Shown in pieces: positions 17,524-25,557 of a stretch of DNA of 64,000 nucleotides. This DNA is from Methyloversatilis sp. GTDB lineage: Bacteria; Pseudomonadota; Gammaproteobacteria; Burkholderiales; Rhodocyclaceae. Location of the stretch: the NCBI GenBank assembly GCA_017984755.1, contig JAGNYW010000006.1, forward strand, positions 1 through 64,000, given 5' to 3'. Numbering within the stretch: position 1 is the first letter of the stretch; each line of letters opens with the position of its first letter. The notes beneath the pieces are model-generated. The model worked only from the letters and a program-made list of their open reading frames with translations, was not told the DNA's origin and searched no databases. Made by a program: the position numbers and the translations under genes.

Positions 17524-18483
17524 ATGAAACCGCTGATCACCCTGACCGCGCTGTGCGTGATGACGACCGCACTGCCTGTGCGTGCAGTCGATGTCGTGTT
17601 CGACTATACGTACGACAGCACGGGCTTTTTCACTTCGGAGAGACGCGCCGTACTGGATCAGGTGTCCCGGGTGTTCAGCCTCAACCTTCTGGATACGCTG
17701 ACGGCAATCGCGCCATCCGGCAGGAATGCGTTCACGGTCGATTTCTTCGACCCGCAGAATCCGTTCGGCGGATCGAAAGTGGTCGAAAACTTCCAGGTCG
17801 CAGCCGACGAGGTCCGGATATTCGTCGGGACTCAGGCTTTTTCGTCGCAGACACTCGGTGTCGGCGGGCCCGGCGCCTATTCGGTGAGTGGCAGCGATGC
17901 CTTCGTGAAGAATGCCGCATCGCGGGGCGAGACCGGCATTGTGGATGTTGCGGGCGGCTACGTGTTCCCCGTGGCCGACTTTGCACCGTGGGGTGGTTCG
18001 ATCACTTTCGGATCGAATGTCGCATGGCATTTCGACAGCGACGTGTCCACGCTGGAAAACTTCTCCGGGCAGTTCGATTTCTACACGGTCGCAATGCACG
18101 AAACCGCGCACGTGCTGGGATTCGGCACGGCAGGTAGCTGGTTCAATCAGGTTCAGGGCGACACCTTCACGGGGGCGGTGACCAGTGCGGCGAACAGCGG
18201 ACAGCCCGCCGCATTGCAGGGCGACGGTTCGGATGCGCACTTTTCGTCGTCTCTGATGGGCAGCGCGAATGGCGTGCAGCAGGTGCCGCTGCTGTCGCCC
18301 TTCATCAATGTCGGGCGGCGCCAGTACATGACCAACCTTGACTGGGCGGCACTCGACGACATCGGCTGGGAGGTGGCGAGCCAGCAGATCACTGTGCCGT
18401 CGCCGGTGCCTGAACCCGGCAACTGGGCGCTGATGCTGGGTGGCCTGCTCATGGTGGGGTCATTCGCGCGGCGCCGGCATTGA
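17524..18483 (+). CDS. PEP-CTERM protein with metalloprotease-like HExxH domain
   Basis: Exported 319-aa protein. Signal peptide 1-21; body of a zinc metalloprotease-like fold with HETAHVLGFG (His192, Glu193, His196); and a C-terminal PEP-CTERM sorting signal (VPEPGNWALMLGG, a short hydrophobic helix, then RRRH) at 295-319, to be cut by exosortase and processed to the surface or extracellular matrix. The metzincin pattern HExxHxxGxxH would need a third His where this protein has Thr202, so the third ligand must lie elsewhere (perhaps the later DAHF) or activity may be altered. The ATG at 17524 has GGAG seven bases upstream; the longer open frame is not used. A terminator follows. Confidence 0.88.
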   Translation: MKPLITLTALCVMTTALPVRAVDVVFDYTYDSTGFFTSERRAVLDQVSRVFSLNLLDTLTAIAPSGRNAFTVDFFDPQNPFGGSKVVENFQVAADEVRIFVGTQAFSSQTLGVGGPGAYSVSGSDAFVKNAASRGETGIVDVAGGYVFPVADFAPWGGSITFGSNVAWHFDSDVSTLENFSGQFDFYTVAMHETAHVLGFGTAGSWFNQVQGDTFTGAVTSAANSGQPAALQGDGSDAHFSSSLMGSANGVQQVPLLSPFINVGRRQYMTNLDWAALDDIGWEVASQQITVPSPVPEPGNWALMLGGLLMVGSFARRRH

Positions 18484-18507
18484 GCCGGTGCGCCGCCACG
18501 CTTTCCG

Positions 18508-18530
18508 AAACCGGCCGCTGGCCGGTTTTT
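18508..18530 (+). terminator. Rho-independent terminator after the PEP-CTERM gene
   Basis: Nine-base arms AAACCGGCC and GGCCGGTTT around a GCT loop, followed by further T residues. It lies 25 bases after the PEP-CTERM stop codon and before rlhA. Confidence 0.85.
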
Positions 18531-18594
18531 CATTTCCGGCGTGCTCGCGGATAATCGCCCCACCCAGATATCGCCCGACCGGACCCGATTGCCG

Positions 18595-20535
18595 ATGACA
18601 ACGCAACGCCACACGCTGGAACTGCTCGCGCCCGCGAAGAATGCCGATTTCGGCATCGAAGCCATCAACCATGGCGCCGATGCGGTCTATATCGGTGGCC
18701 CGTCCTTCGGTGCGCGCAAGGGTGCCGACAATGAGGTGCCGGACATCGCGCGTCTGGCGGCGCATGCGCATCGTTACCACGCACGCGTGTTCGTCGCGTT
18801 CAATACGATTCTTCGCGACGATGAACTGGAGCCGGCCCGCGATACGATTCACCGGCTGTACGACGCAGGCGTCGATGCGCTGATCGTTCAGGACATGGGG
18901 CTGCTGGAAATGGATCTGCCGCCGATCCAGCTGCATGCCAGCACGCAGACCGACATTCGCGATGCCGCCAAGGCGCGTTTCCTGCAGGACGTCGGTTTCT
19001 CGCAGATCGTGCTGGCGCGCGAACTGACGATCGAGCAGATCCGCGACATCGCGGCCGGCACCGAATGTGCGCTCGAATTCTTCGTGCATGGTGCGCTGTG
19101 CGTGGCTTTCAGCGGCCAGTGCTTCATCAGCCATGCCCACACCGGCCGCAGTGCCAACCGAGGCGAATGTTCGCAGGCCTGCCGCCTGCCCTACACGCTG
19201 ACCGATGCGCAGGGCGGTGTGGTGGCTCACGACAGGCATCTGCTGTCGATGAAGGACAACGACCAGAGTACGAACCTGCGCGCGCTGATCGACGCCGGCA
19301 TCAGTTCCTTCAAGATCGAGGGACGCCTCAAGGACCTCGCCTACGTCAAGAACATCACGGCGCACTACCGCACGCTGATCGACGACGCTCTCGAGGATCT
19401 GCCGGCATACCGCCGGGCGTCCAGCGGCCGCTGCACCTTCTTCTTCACGCCGCAGCCGGAGAAGTCGTACAACCGCGGCGCGACGGATTACTTCGTCAAT
19501 GGCCGGCAGCACGGCATCGAAGCCTTCGAGTCGCCGGGTTTCGTCGGCGAGGAGGCGGCGACGGTCGTGCGCCTGGCGGCGGACCACATCGAGGTCGAGG
19601 CGCTGGTGGATATCCACAACGGCGACGGGCTCAGTTATTACGACAGCCACCGCGAACTGCAGGGAGTGCGCATCAATACGGTCAAGGGACCGCGCCTGTT
19701 CCCGAACGTGATGCCGGAGGATCTGAGGGCGGGAGTGATGCTGTTCCGCAACCGGGATCAGGCGTTCGAACGCGCACTCGACAAGAAGTCGAGCGAACGG
19801 CGTGTGGCTGTCGACCTGGTTTTTTCGGAAATGGCGGATGGCTTCGCGCTGACGCTGACCGACGAGGATGGCTGCCGCGCGCGCGTCGAGCGAATGCATG
19901 ACAGGCAGCCGGCGCATGATGCCGAACGCGCGCTGGCGGGCATTCGCGACAGCATTTCGAAGCTGGGCAACACGATGTTCGAAGTCCGGGCAGTGAAGGT
20001 CGATACACAGCAGGCCTGGTTTCTGCCCGCCTCCATGCTGAACGGCATGCGCCGCGATGCCTGCCAGCAGCTTGAAACGGTACGCCTCGCCGCCCATGCC
20101 CGCCCGCATCCGCTGGCGCCGGTCGAGCCGCCGGTGCGCTTCACCGATAGCGAACTGAGCTATCTGGCTAATGTGTCCAACGACAAGGCGAGGGCCTTCT
20201 ATCGCAAGCACGGTGTGGAGCTGATCGCGGATGCCTATGAGCTCAACCGGGAAGAGGGCGAGGTGTCGCTGATGATCACCAAGCACTGCCTGCGCTACAG
20301 CCACAACCTGTGTCCGAAGGAATTGAAGGAATACGATCTGCGCGGCATGGTGAAGGCCGAGCCGATGACGCTGATGAACGGCAGCGACAGGCTCACGCTG
20401 CGTTTCGACTGCAAGAAATGCGAAATGCACGTCGTGGGGAGCATCCGCAAGTCGGTGCTGAAGGCGCCGGCGATACCGGTCACCTTCCATCGCAGCGCGC
20501 CGGCCGGTGTGAAGGTGACGCGCAGCGCGCGCTGA
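18595..20535 (+). CDS. rlhA: U32-family 23S rRNA hydroxylation protein RlhA
   Basis: U32 'peptidase' family protein of 646 aa. The length, with the long C-terminal extension, matches E. coli RlhA (YdcP), needed for hydroxylation of C2501 in 23S rRNA, rather than the shorter tRNA enzyme TrhP (YegQ). Family features: LELLAPAKN at the start, ADAVYIGG, the Cys-rich segment NRGECSQACRLPY, SMKDN and FKIEGRLKDL. The C-terminus has further cysteines (CLRYSHNLCPKE, CKKCEM), likely metal or iron-sulfur ligands. The ATG at 18595 begins the family's typical N-terminus; the frame is open back to 18541. A long antisense frame over this gene is a composition artefact. Confidence 0.88.
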   Translation: MTTQRHTLELLAPAKNADFGIEAINHGADAVYIGGPSFGARKGADNEVPDIARLAAHAHRYHARVFVAFNTILRDDELEPARDTIHRLYDAGVDALIVQDMGLLEMDLPPIQLHASTQTDIRDAAKARFLQDVGFSQIVLARELTIEQIRDIAAGTECALEFFVHGALCVAFSGQCFISHAHTGRSANRGECSQACRLPYTLTDAQGGVVAHDRHLLSMKDNDQSTNLRALIDAGISSFKIEGRLKDLAYVKNITAHYRTLIDDALEDLPAYRRASSGRCTFFFTPQPEKSYNRGATDYFVNGRQHGIEAFESPGFVGEEAATVVRLAADHIEVEALVDIHNGDGLSYYDSHRELQGVRINTVKGPRLFPNVMPEDLRAGVMLFRNRDQAFERALDKKSSERRVAVDLVFSEMADGFALTLTDEDGCRARVERMHDRQPAHDAERALAGIRDSISKLGNTMFEVRAVKVDTQQAWFLPASMLNGMRRDACQQLETVRLAAHARPHPLAPVEPPVRFTDSELSYLANVSNDKARAFYRKHGVELIADAYELNREEGEVSLMITKHCLRYSHNLCPKELKEYDLRGMVKAEPMTLMNGSDRLTLRFDCKKCEMHVVGSIRKSVLKAPAIPVTFHRSAPAGVKVTRSAR

Positions 20536-20631
20536 AGTTTCGATCGCGGATGCCGCAAAGGATACGGACGCCGCGGGGTTCGTCGCGCGTACGCATGAAG
20601 ACCGTTCAACCGCTCGCCTGCCGATCAAATC

Positions 20632-21363
20632 ATGAGCCCGAAACCGAATTGCCCTTCCTGCCGCGTCCCGATGGACGTGCATGCGTTTTCGCACCACGGT
20701 GGCGGACCGCTCGAACTGGACATCTGTTATGCCTGCCAGGGCATCTGGTTCGACACGCACGAGAACCAGCAGCTGTCGCCCGCGTCGGTCAACGACCTGT
20801 TCAAGCTGCTGCACGAACACCGTGACGCCCAGCGCAACCCGGTGGCGCCGGTGATGGCCTGCCCGCGCTGCAGCAGCAAGCTGGAACATGGCTACGACAT
20901 CGTGCGCAGCGGGCGCTATGCGACCAGCCGCTGTCCGCATCGGCACGGTCGCTTCAGCACCTTTTCGTCCTTCATGGTGGAGAAGGGCTTCGTGCGCCAG
21001 CTTACCCAGCCGGAAATTCACGACCTGAGCAAGCGGGTCGGCGCCATCTACTGCACCGGCTGCGGTGCGCCGGTCGATATCCGCAAGGACCACGCCTGCC
21101 CGCACTGCCGTTCCGCCTTTTCGCTCATCGATCCGGATGCGGTGAAGGCTGCATTGAACGGCTATCGTGCTGCAGACGAGAAGCAGAAGACGCGCGACCC
21201 AGACGCGATCGCCGATGCGTTGATCGATACCGAACGCCGCGAGCAGCAGGCGCGGCGCGCTGCCCGCTCCTCCCGGTCCAACCCCTCGCTGGACGCCACG
21301 TCGCTCGACGTCGGTGATCTGGTCGTCGCGGGCGTTTCACTGGTCTGGAAGATACTCACATGA
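20632..21363 (+). CDS. Multi-zinc-ribbon protein (zf-TFIIB type)
   Basis: Cytoplasmic 243-aa protein with three zinc-ribbon knuckle pairs: CPSC and CYAC near residues 8-40, CPRC and a later cysteine (SRCPHRHG) near 76-105, and CTGC with CPHC near 138-160. The first pair with GIWFD resembles the TFIIB-type zinc finger family. The C-terminal third is charged and probably disordered or helical. No enzymatic motif is seen; function unknown, perhaps nucleic-acid or protein binding. Its stop codon overlaps the start of the GST gene by 4 nt (ATGA), so the two are translationally coupled. Confidence 0.75.
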   Translation: MSPKPNCPSCRVPMDVHAFSHHGGGPLELDICYACQGIWFDTHENQQLSPASVNDLFKLLHEHRDAQRNPVAPVMACPRCSSKLEHGYDIVRSGRYATSRCPHRHGRFSTFSSFMVEKGFVRQLTQPEIHDLSKRVGAIYCTGCGAPVDIRKDHACPHCRSAFSLIDPDAVKAALNGYRAADEKQKTRDPDAIADALIDTERREQQARRAARSSRSNPSLDATSLDVGDLVVAGVSLVWKILT

Positions 21364-22046
21364 TCACCGTGCACCATCTCGCCGACTCCCGTTCCCAGCG
21401 CGTGCTGTGGCTGCTCGAGGAACTCGGGCTCGACTACGTGGTGAAGCGCTACGAGCGTGACCCGGAAACCTCCTATGCACCTGCGGAACTGCGTGCCGTG
21501 CATCCGCTCGGCAAGTCTCCGGTGATTTCGGATGACGATTCGGCCGACGGCGACATCGTTGTGGCGGAATCCGGTGCCATCGTCGAATACCTGGTCGACA
21601 GCTACGGCAAGGGCCGGCTGAAACCGGCCGCCGGCACGCCGGCGTCACGCCGCTACACGTACTGGCTGCATTTCGCCGAGGGTTCGGCCATGCCTTACCA
21701 GCTGATGCATCTGGTGTTCCGGAAGGTGCGCAACGCGCCGGTGCCGTTCTTCGTCAAGCCCGTGGCCCGTGGTCTGGCGGATCACGTGCTGAAGACCTTC
21801 GTGCGGCCGAACATTGATGACCAGCTTCGTTTCATGGAAGACGAACTGGCCCGCGACCCGTGGTTCGCGGGCCGCGAATTCAGCGCTGCGGACATCCTGA
21901 TGAGCTTTCCGGTGGAAGCCGCTGCAATGAACGAGGATTTCGGGCGGGCATGGCCGCGACTTGATGACTTCCTGAAGCGCATCCACAGCCGTCCTGCATG
22001 GCAGCGGGCGAGGGAGCGCGGCGGTGCTTACCGTTTCGCGGATTGA
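21360..22046 (+). CDS. Glutathione S-transferase family protein
   Basis: 228-aa GST with an N-terminal thioredoxin-like domain (ITVHHLADSRSQRVLWLLEE; Ser9 is the likely glutathione-activating residue) and a C-terminal helical domain. The segment HPLGKSPVISDDD and the ESGAIVEYL motif bind glutathione. It probably detoxifies electrophiles; the substrate cannot be told. It overlaps the zinc-ribbon gene upstream by 4 nt, and its last 19 bases overlap the 3' end of a small gene on the other strand. Confidence 0.88.
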   Translation: MITVHHLADSRSQRVLWLLEELGLDYVVKRYERDPETSYAPAELRAVHPLGKSPVISDDDSADGDIVVAESGAIVEYLVDSYGKGRLKPAAGTPASRRYTYWLHFAEGSAMPYQLMHLVFRKVRNAPVPFFVKPVARGLADHVLKTFVRPNIDDQLRFMEDELARDPWFAGREFSAADILMSFPVEAAAMNEDFGRAWPRLDDFLKRIHSRPAWQRARERGGAYRFAD

Positions 22047-22192
22047 TCCTGCCGGGCGGCCGCTGCGGCGTCCTCATCCATGTGGCGCTTGAAGAAACGG
22101 GCGAACCACACGCTCATGTAGATGACCAGCACGATGACGATGAGGCTCATCAGCCCGTAATCAGTGGAAATCAGATCCGTCCATGCCTTCAT
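22028..22192 (-). CDS. DUF3149 small membrane protein, 54 aa
   Basis: Short gene read on the minus strand; peptide begins MKAWTDLISTDYGLMSLIVI, has one membrane helix (about 14-33) and a charged tail. The pattern, with W-x-D-L-x-S-T-D-x-G-L-M-S-L, is that of DUF3149, a one-helix family of unknown function common in beta- and gammaproteobacteria. The start has GGAG upstream on the minus strand, and its 3' end overlaps the GST gene tail to tail. An eight-G tract lies upstream (22244-22251). Confidence 0.8.
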   Translation of the reverse strand: MKAWTDLISTDYGLMSLIVIVLVIYMSVWFARFFKRHMDEDAAAAARQDQSAKR

Positions 22193-22264
22193 GACACTCC
22201 CCTTGGCTGTCCATGTTTATGTTCATCATTTGACGCCCGGGACGGGGGGGGTCGCTGATCGAGG

Positions 22265-22861
22265 TCAACCCGGCGCCTGTTTGCCCGCCACCCAGGACAG
22301 CAAACCGCTCAGAAATCGCCACACGCGCGGCAGCAGCCACACCATGAACAGCAGGAAAACGGCCAGCAGTCCCAGAAAGACCAGCGGATGAGCGAAGGCC
22401 AGCCAGAGGCCGCCTGCCGTCGCGCCGTCCTCGCTGCCGGAGGCGACCAGATTGCTCACCGGTTCCGGCGAGGTATTGATGGCGAGGCGGCTGCCGGCCT
22501 TGGTCAGGTGCGTGCCGGCGGTCAGCGATCCGCCCAGCAGCGCGCCGGCGAGCATCACCGGCGTGCTCTGGTCCGCCAGCGCCCAGGCTGCCAGCAGCGC
22601 GCCGGCAGGAATGCGGATGAAGGTGTGTACACCGTCCCACAGGCTGTCGAGTGCAGGAATCTTGTCGGCAAAGAACTCCACGCAGAGCATGAAACCGGCG
22701 GCGGTCAGCACCAGCGGATGTTCCAGCGCGTCAAGGCTGCCCGGCAGTTCGACCCAGCCCATGCGTCCGGCCAGACCGGCCATGAACACGGCGGCGTAAA
22801 GGCGCATGCCGCTGGCCCATGCAAGACCCGCGGCAGCGGCAATTGTCGAAACGATATCCAT
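22265..22861 (-). CDS. DUF4126 integral membrane protein
   Basis: 198-aa protein with about five membrane segments and the DUF4126 pattern: GLAWASGMRLYAAVFMAGL at the N-terminus, then FFADKIPALDSLWDGVHTF, and GSLTAGTHLTKAGSRLAIN. Function unknown. I start at the ATG at 22861; the frame is open to 22957, and another ATG at 22894 would add 11 residues. Neither has a strong ribosome binding site. It is divergent from the MarR gene across 146 bases. Confidence 0.82.
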   Translation of the reverse strand: MDIVSTIAAAAGLAWASGMRLYAAVFMAGLAGRMGWVELPGSLDALEHPLVLTAAGFMLCVEFFADKIPALDSLWDGVHTFIRIPAGALLAAWALADQSTPVMLAGALLGGSLTAGTHLTKAGSRLAINTSPEPVSNLVASGSEDGATAGGLWLAFAHPLVFLGLLAVFLLFMVWLLPRVWRFLSGLLSWVAGKQAPG

Positions 22862-22969
22862 GTCGGCGGTCACTTGAGCCTCGCGAAGAATCATGGCGGG
22901 TGCCCGGCGTCGGCTGCCGGTGCCCGAACGCAATCCTAGCCGATGGTGCGCCGGCAATCGCGATTTCCG

Positions 22970-22997
22970 TTGACATGATACGGCAGCTAACTATAAT
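22970..22997 (+). promoter_or_regulatory. Near-perfect sigma-70 promoter of the MarR gene
   Basis: TTGACA at 22970-22975 and TATAAT at 22992-22997 with a 16-nt spacer. The predicted transcription start, about 23004, is only a few bases before the ATG at 23008, so the mRNA would be leaderless. CGGCTAATCA lies just downstream, across the start (22999-23008). Confidence 0.75.
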
Positions 22998-23007
22998 GCG
23001 GCTAATC

Positions 23008-23511
23008 ATGATTCAACTGCGCGATCTTCCGAGCCCCGAGGTGCTGCACCGCTTTGCGCAGCGCTATCCCGACGCGGACGTCACGGCGGTTGCCTCTTTC
23101 CTGACGCTGCTGCGGGTGGCGACCGACCTGTCGCAGGCGCTCGACGGCTTTCTGGCCCGCCACGGACTGCTGCAGGGACGCTGGTGGGTGCTCATCCTGC
23201 TGTTCCGCGAAGAAACACTCGAATCTTCGCCTTCGGCGTTGGCCGCCAAATCGGGTGTCACGCGCGCCACCATGACCGGCCTTCTGGACGGGCTGGAGCG
23301 GGACGGACTGGTGCAGCGCGTATTCGACACCGCCGATCGCCGGCGCGTGACGGTCCGGCTCACCGGCGCCGGGCAGAGCGCGCTCGATGCGGTGATGCCC
23401 GATTACTACCGTCGGGTGCGCAAACTGATGTCCGGACTGGACGAGACGCAGCGCAGCCTGCTGCAGTCGATGCTGGGTCTGGTGCAGGCCGAAATCGACG
23501 CGTTCAGGTAG
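23008..23511 (+). CDS. MarR-family transcriptional regulator
   Basis: 167-aa winged-helix regulator. The DNA-binding part (about 45-115) includes SALAAKSGVTRATMTGLLDGLERDGLVQR, then the wing DRRRVTVRLTGAG, which is diagnostic of MarR. Such proteins repress adjacent genes until an organic ligand binds. The frame is open back to 22819, but ATG 23008 fits the promoter; no Shine-Dalgarno is seen, consistent with leaderless translation. It probably represses itself and the DUF4440-DMT exporter pair downstream: the 10-mer CGGCTAATCA at its own start recurs in a palindrome at 23534-23548. Confidence 0.9.
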   Translation: MIQLRDLPSPEVLHRFAQRYPDADVTAVASFLTLLRVATDLSQALDGFLARHGLLQGRWWVLILLFREETLESSPSALAAKSGVTRATMTGLLDGLERDGLVQRVFDTADRRRVTVRLTGAGQSALDAVMPDYYRRVRKLMSGLDETQRSLLQSMLGLVQAEIDAFR

Positions 23512-23533
23512 GGCCCTTTTTTTATCCAGCTGG

Positions 23534-23545
23534 TTAGCCGGCTAA
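23534..23545. promoter_or_regulatory. Putative MarR operator, perfect palindrome
   Basis: TTAGCCGGCTAA, a perfect 12-bp dyad, 42 bases before the DUF4440 gene. Its right side, CGGCTAATCA, is identical to the sequence at the marR start (22999-23008). Sharing of a 10-mer at both places suggests a common operator. Confidence 0.6.
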
Positions 23546-23587
23546 TCACATTTCAGGCAGCATCAATCAATCCAGAGGAGTCTCACA

Positions 23588-23968
23588 ATGACGCAGCACA
23601 CCTTGCAGATCACCATTGCCGACATGAACCAGCGCTGGGATGCGGCCTTCAACCGCGGCGATGCAGCCGCGCTTGCCGCGCTGTACGACGAACACGCCGC
23701 AGTGCTGCCGGCCGGTGGTGACGCAGCACTCGGCGCCAGTCATATCGAGGCGCTGTTTGCGGGTGCCATCGAGCAGGGCATCCGCAATCACCGCATCGAA
23801 CTGCATGCCGTCGAGGGCGACGAGCGGGTCGCCACGCAACGCGGCCGCTGGAGCGCGGAGTCGACGAGCGCCGACGGTACCGTGCAGCATTTCGGCGGTC
23901 ACCTGACGCTGGCCTACCGTCGTCAGCCCGACGGCAGCTGGCGCGCGCTCACCCACATCTGGAACTGA
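23588..23968 (+). CDS. DUF4440 / SnoaL-like protein
   Basis: 126-aa small cone-shaped domain of the NTF2-like superfamily (SgcJ/EcaC, DUF4440). The N-terminal helix has NQRWDAAFNRGDAAALAALY, followed by an APVLPAG-like segment, and the C-terminus ends in WRALTHIWN. Members include isomerases, dehydratases and unknown proteins; the substrate is unclear. A strong ribosome binding site (AGAGGAG) precedes the ATG. It follows the MarR gene and the putative operator and precedes an exporter, which suggests a detoxification or metabolite-handling role. Confidence 0.85.
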   Translation: MTQHTLQITIADMNQRWDAAFNRGDAAALAALYDEHAAVLPAGGDAALGASHIEALFAGAIEQGIRNHRIELHAVEGDERVATQRGRWSAESTSADGTVQHFGGHLTLAYRRQPDGSWRALTHIWN

Positions 23969-23975
23969 ACGCGAC

Positions 23976-24860
23976 ATGACTTCGTCGACGCGGGCCTTGA
24001 TCGCCCTGATGGGCCTGGCCCTGATCTGGGGCTACAACTGGGTGGTCATGAAGATCGCGCTCGTCGACATGGGGGCGTTCCAGTTCGGTGCGTTGCGTAC
24101 CTTGATCGGGGGCATGCTGCTGTTCGGTCTGGCGTTCGCGCTGCGCCGTCCGGTCCGCATAAGGGAAATGGGCTCCGTTGCGCTGATGGGCCTGCTGCAG
24201 ACGACCGGTTTCACCGGCCTCATCATCCTTGCGCTGGTCAGCGGCGGCGCCGGCAAGAGTGCAGTACTGGCCTACACCATGCCGTTCTGGGTGATGCTGC
24301 TGGCCTGGCCGCTGCTCGGCGACCGTCTGCGCGGGTGGCAGTGGCCCTCGGCTGCCGCGACGCTGGCCGGACTGCTGTGCATCCTCGATCCGCTGCACCT
24401 TGCCGGTGACCTGCTCAGCACCGTGCTGGCAACCCTGGCGGGTGTCTGCTGGGCACTGGCGGTGATCGTGGCCAAGCGTCTTCAGGCGCGCGCGCCCGAC
24501 ATCGACGTACTCGCCATCGCGGCCTGGCAGTCGCTGATCGGCTCGGTGCCGCTGGTCGTCCTCGCCCTGTGGTGGCCGGCGCCTCCCATCAACTGGACGG
24601 CGTCGCTCGTCGCCGCGCTGCTGTACAACATCGTGCCCGGAACGGTCGTCGCCTGGCTGTTGTGGCTCTATGCCCTGCGCCGCCTGTCGGCCGGTACGAC
24701 CAGCATGGTGTCGCTGATCACCCCGGTCATCGGCGTGCTGTCTGCCGCCTGGCAGCTCGGCGAACGTCCCGCTCCCGGCGAGTTGGCAGGCATGCTGCTG
24801 ATCGGCTTCGGACTGGCGCTGCTTTCGCTGGAAGCCCTCCGGAGGTCGCGCCGGCAGTAA
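23976..24860 (+). CDS. EamA/DMT-family transporter
   Basis: Integral membrane protein of 294 aa with ten predicted helices arranged as two EamA repeats (about 1-140 and 150-290), the drug/metabolite transporter superfamily. Typical motifs are ALIWGYNWVVMKIAL in the first helix and TSMVSLITPVIGVLSAAW in the second repeat. It probably exports a small organic compound or amino acid. It starts 7 bases after the DUF4440 gene and is almost certainly in the same transcript, under the MarR regulator. Confidence 0.9.
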   Translation: MTSSTRALIALMGLALIWGYNWVVMKIALVDMGAFQFGALRTLIGGMLLFGLAFALRRPVRIREMGSVALMGLLQTTGFTGLIILALVSGGAGKSAVLAYTMPFWVMLLAWPLLGDRLRGWQWPSAAATLAGLLCILDPLHLAGDLLSTVLATLAGVCWALAVIVAKRLQARAPDIDVLAIAAWQSLIGSVPLVVLALWWPAPPINWTASLVAALLYNIVPGTVVAWLLWLYALRRLSAGTTSMVSLITPVIGVLSAAWQLGERPAPGELAGMLLIGFGLALLSLEALRRSRRQ

Positions 24861-24910
24861 TGGCACTGCCGTGCATCCGGATCGACGTTTCCTGCGTATC
24901 GGGCAATGCG

Positions 24911-24960
24911 GGGAACAGAACCGTCGCGCAGCGACAACGCTGCGAACGGGTTCTTTCCCC
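24911..24960. other. Large imperfect hairpin between the exporter and P460 genes
   Basis: GGGAA, AGAACC and CGCAGCG pair with CGCTGCG, GGTTCT and TTCCC around an ACAA loop: about 18 base pairs interrupted by a 4x4 internal loop and a one-base bulge. No T-run follows, so it is not a standard terminator. It sits about 45 bases before the P460 start. Confidence 0.6.
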
Positions 24961-25002
24961 TGACCGCCACCTGCATGTCCACCGCCCCGGAGGAATCCGT
25001 CG

Positions 25003-25557
25003 ATGAAGAAGAATGTCCTGACCGTACTTTGCCTCGCCGTCGTGATGACCGGCTGCAGCCCGATGAACAGTGCGCCGCCGCCAGCCGCGCTGAATGATGG
25101 GCAATTGCCGCTGCCCGCGGATTACAGGACCTGGCCGAAATTCCTGACCGACGTTCAGCGGGCGGATGCGAAGCAGATCCGTGACATCTACATGAATGCC
25201 GACGCCGCGCGGGGTTCGGCGGATCGCGGCTTTCCGCCGGGCTCGACCTTCGTCATGGAAAACTGGTCGGTCAAGCTCGACCCCGCCGGTCAGCCGTTCA
25301 AGGGTGCAGACGGCAAGCTGGTGAAGGACAAGCTGGCGGCCGTGTTCGTCATGGGCAAGAACTCCGGCTGGGGCAGCAACGTGCCGGAGGCGCAACGGAA
25401 CGGAGACTGGATCTACACTGCGTTCAGGGGCAACGGCGAACTCAACGGTGAAGCGAAATACGAAACCTGCCGGGGCTGCCATGCACCGCTGAAGGACAAG
25501 GATTTCGTGTTCCGCTACGACGAGCACCTTGCCGGGTTGAAGGCCGGCAGCTACTGA
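25003..25557 (+). CDS. Cytochrome P460-family heme lipoprotein
   Basis: 184-aa exported protein. A signal with a lipobox (VVMTGC, Cys19) predicts a lipoprotein. The body fits the cytochrome P460 family: WPKFLTDV near the start, later an FVMGKNSG segment and a single CRGCH heme-binding motif near residue 163. P460 heme proteins oxidise hydroxylamine or bind NO in nitrifiers and methane oxidisers, but many relatives, including cytochrome c'-beta, are of unclear role. The typical P460 crosslink lysine cannot be identified with certainty. Its last 7 bases overlap the 3' end of the histidine phosphatase gene on the other strand. Confidence 0.8.
   Translation: MKKNVLTVLCLAVVMTGCSPMNSAPPPAALNDGQLPLPADYRTWPKFLTDVQRADAKQIRDIYMNADAARGSADRGFPPGSTFVMENWSVKLDPAGQPFKGADGKLVKDKLAAVFVMGKNSGWGSNVPEAQRNGDWIYTAFRGNGELNGEAKYETCRGCHAPLKDKDFVFRYDEHLAGLKAGSY

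Noticed and set aside
18460-21105. 881-aa open frame antisense to rlhA
   Set aside because: Composition artefact over a conserved U32 gene; contains no recognisable domain.
23512-23525. Terminator after marR (GGGCCC then a T-run)
   Set aside because: The stem is too short to be convincing.
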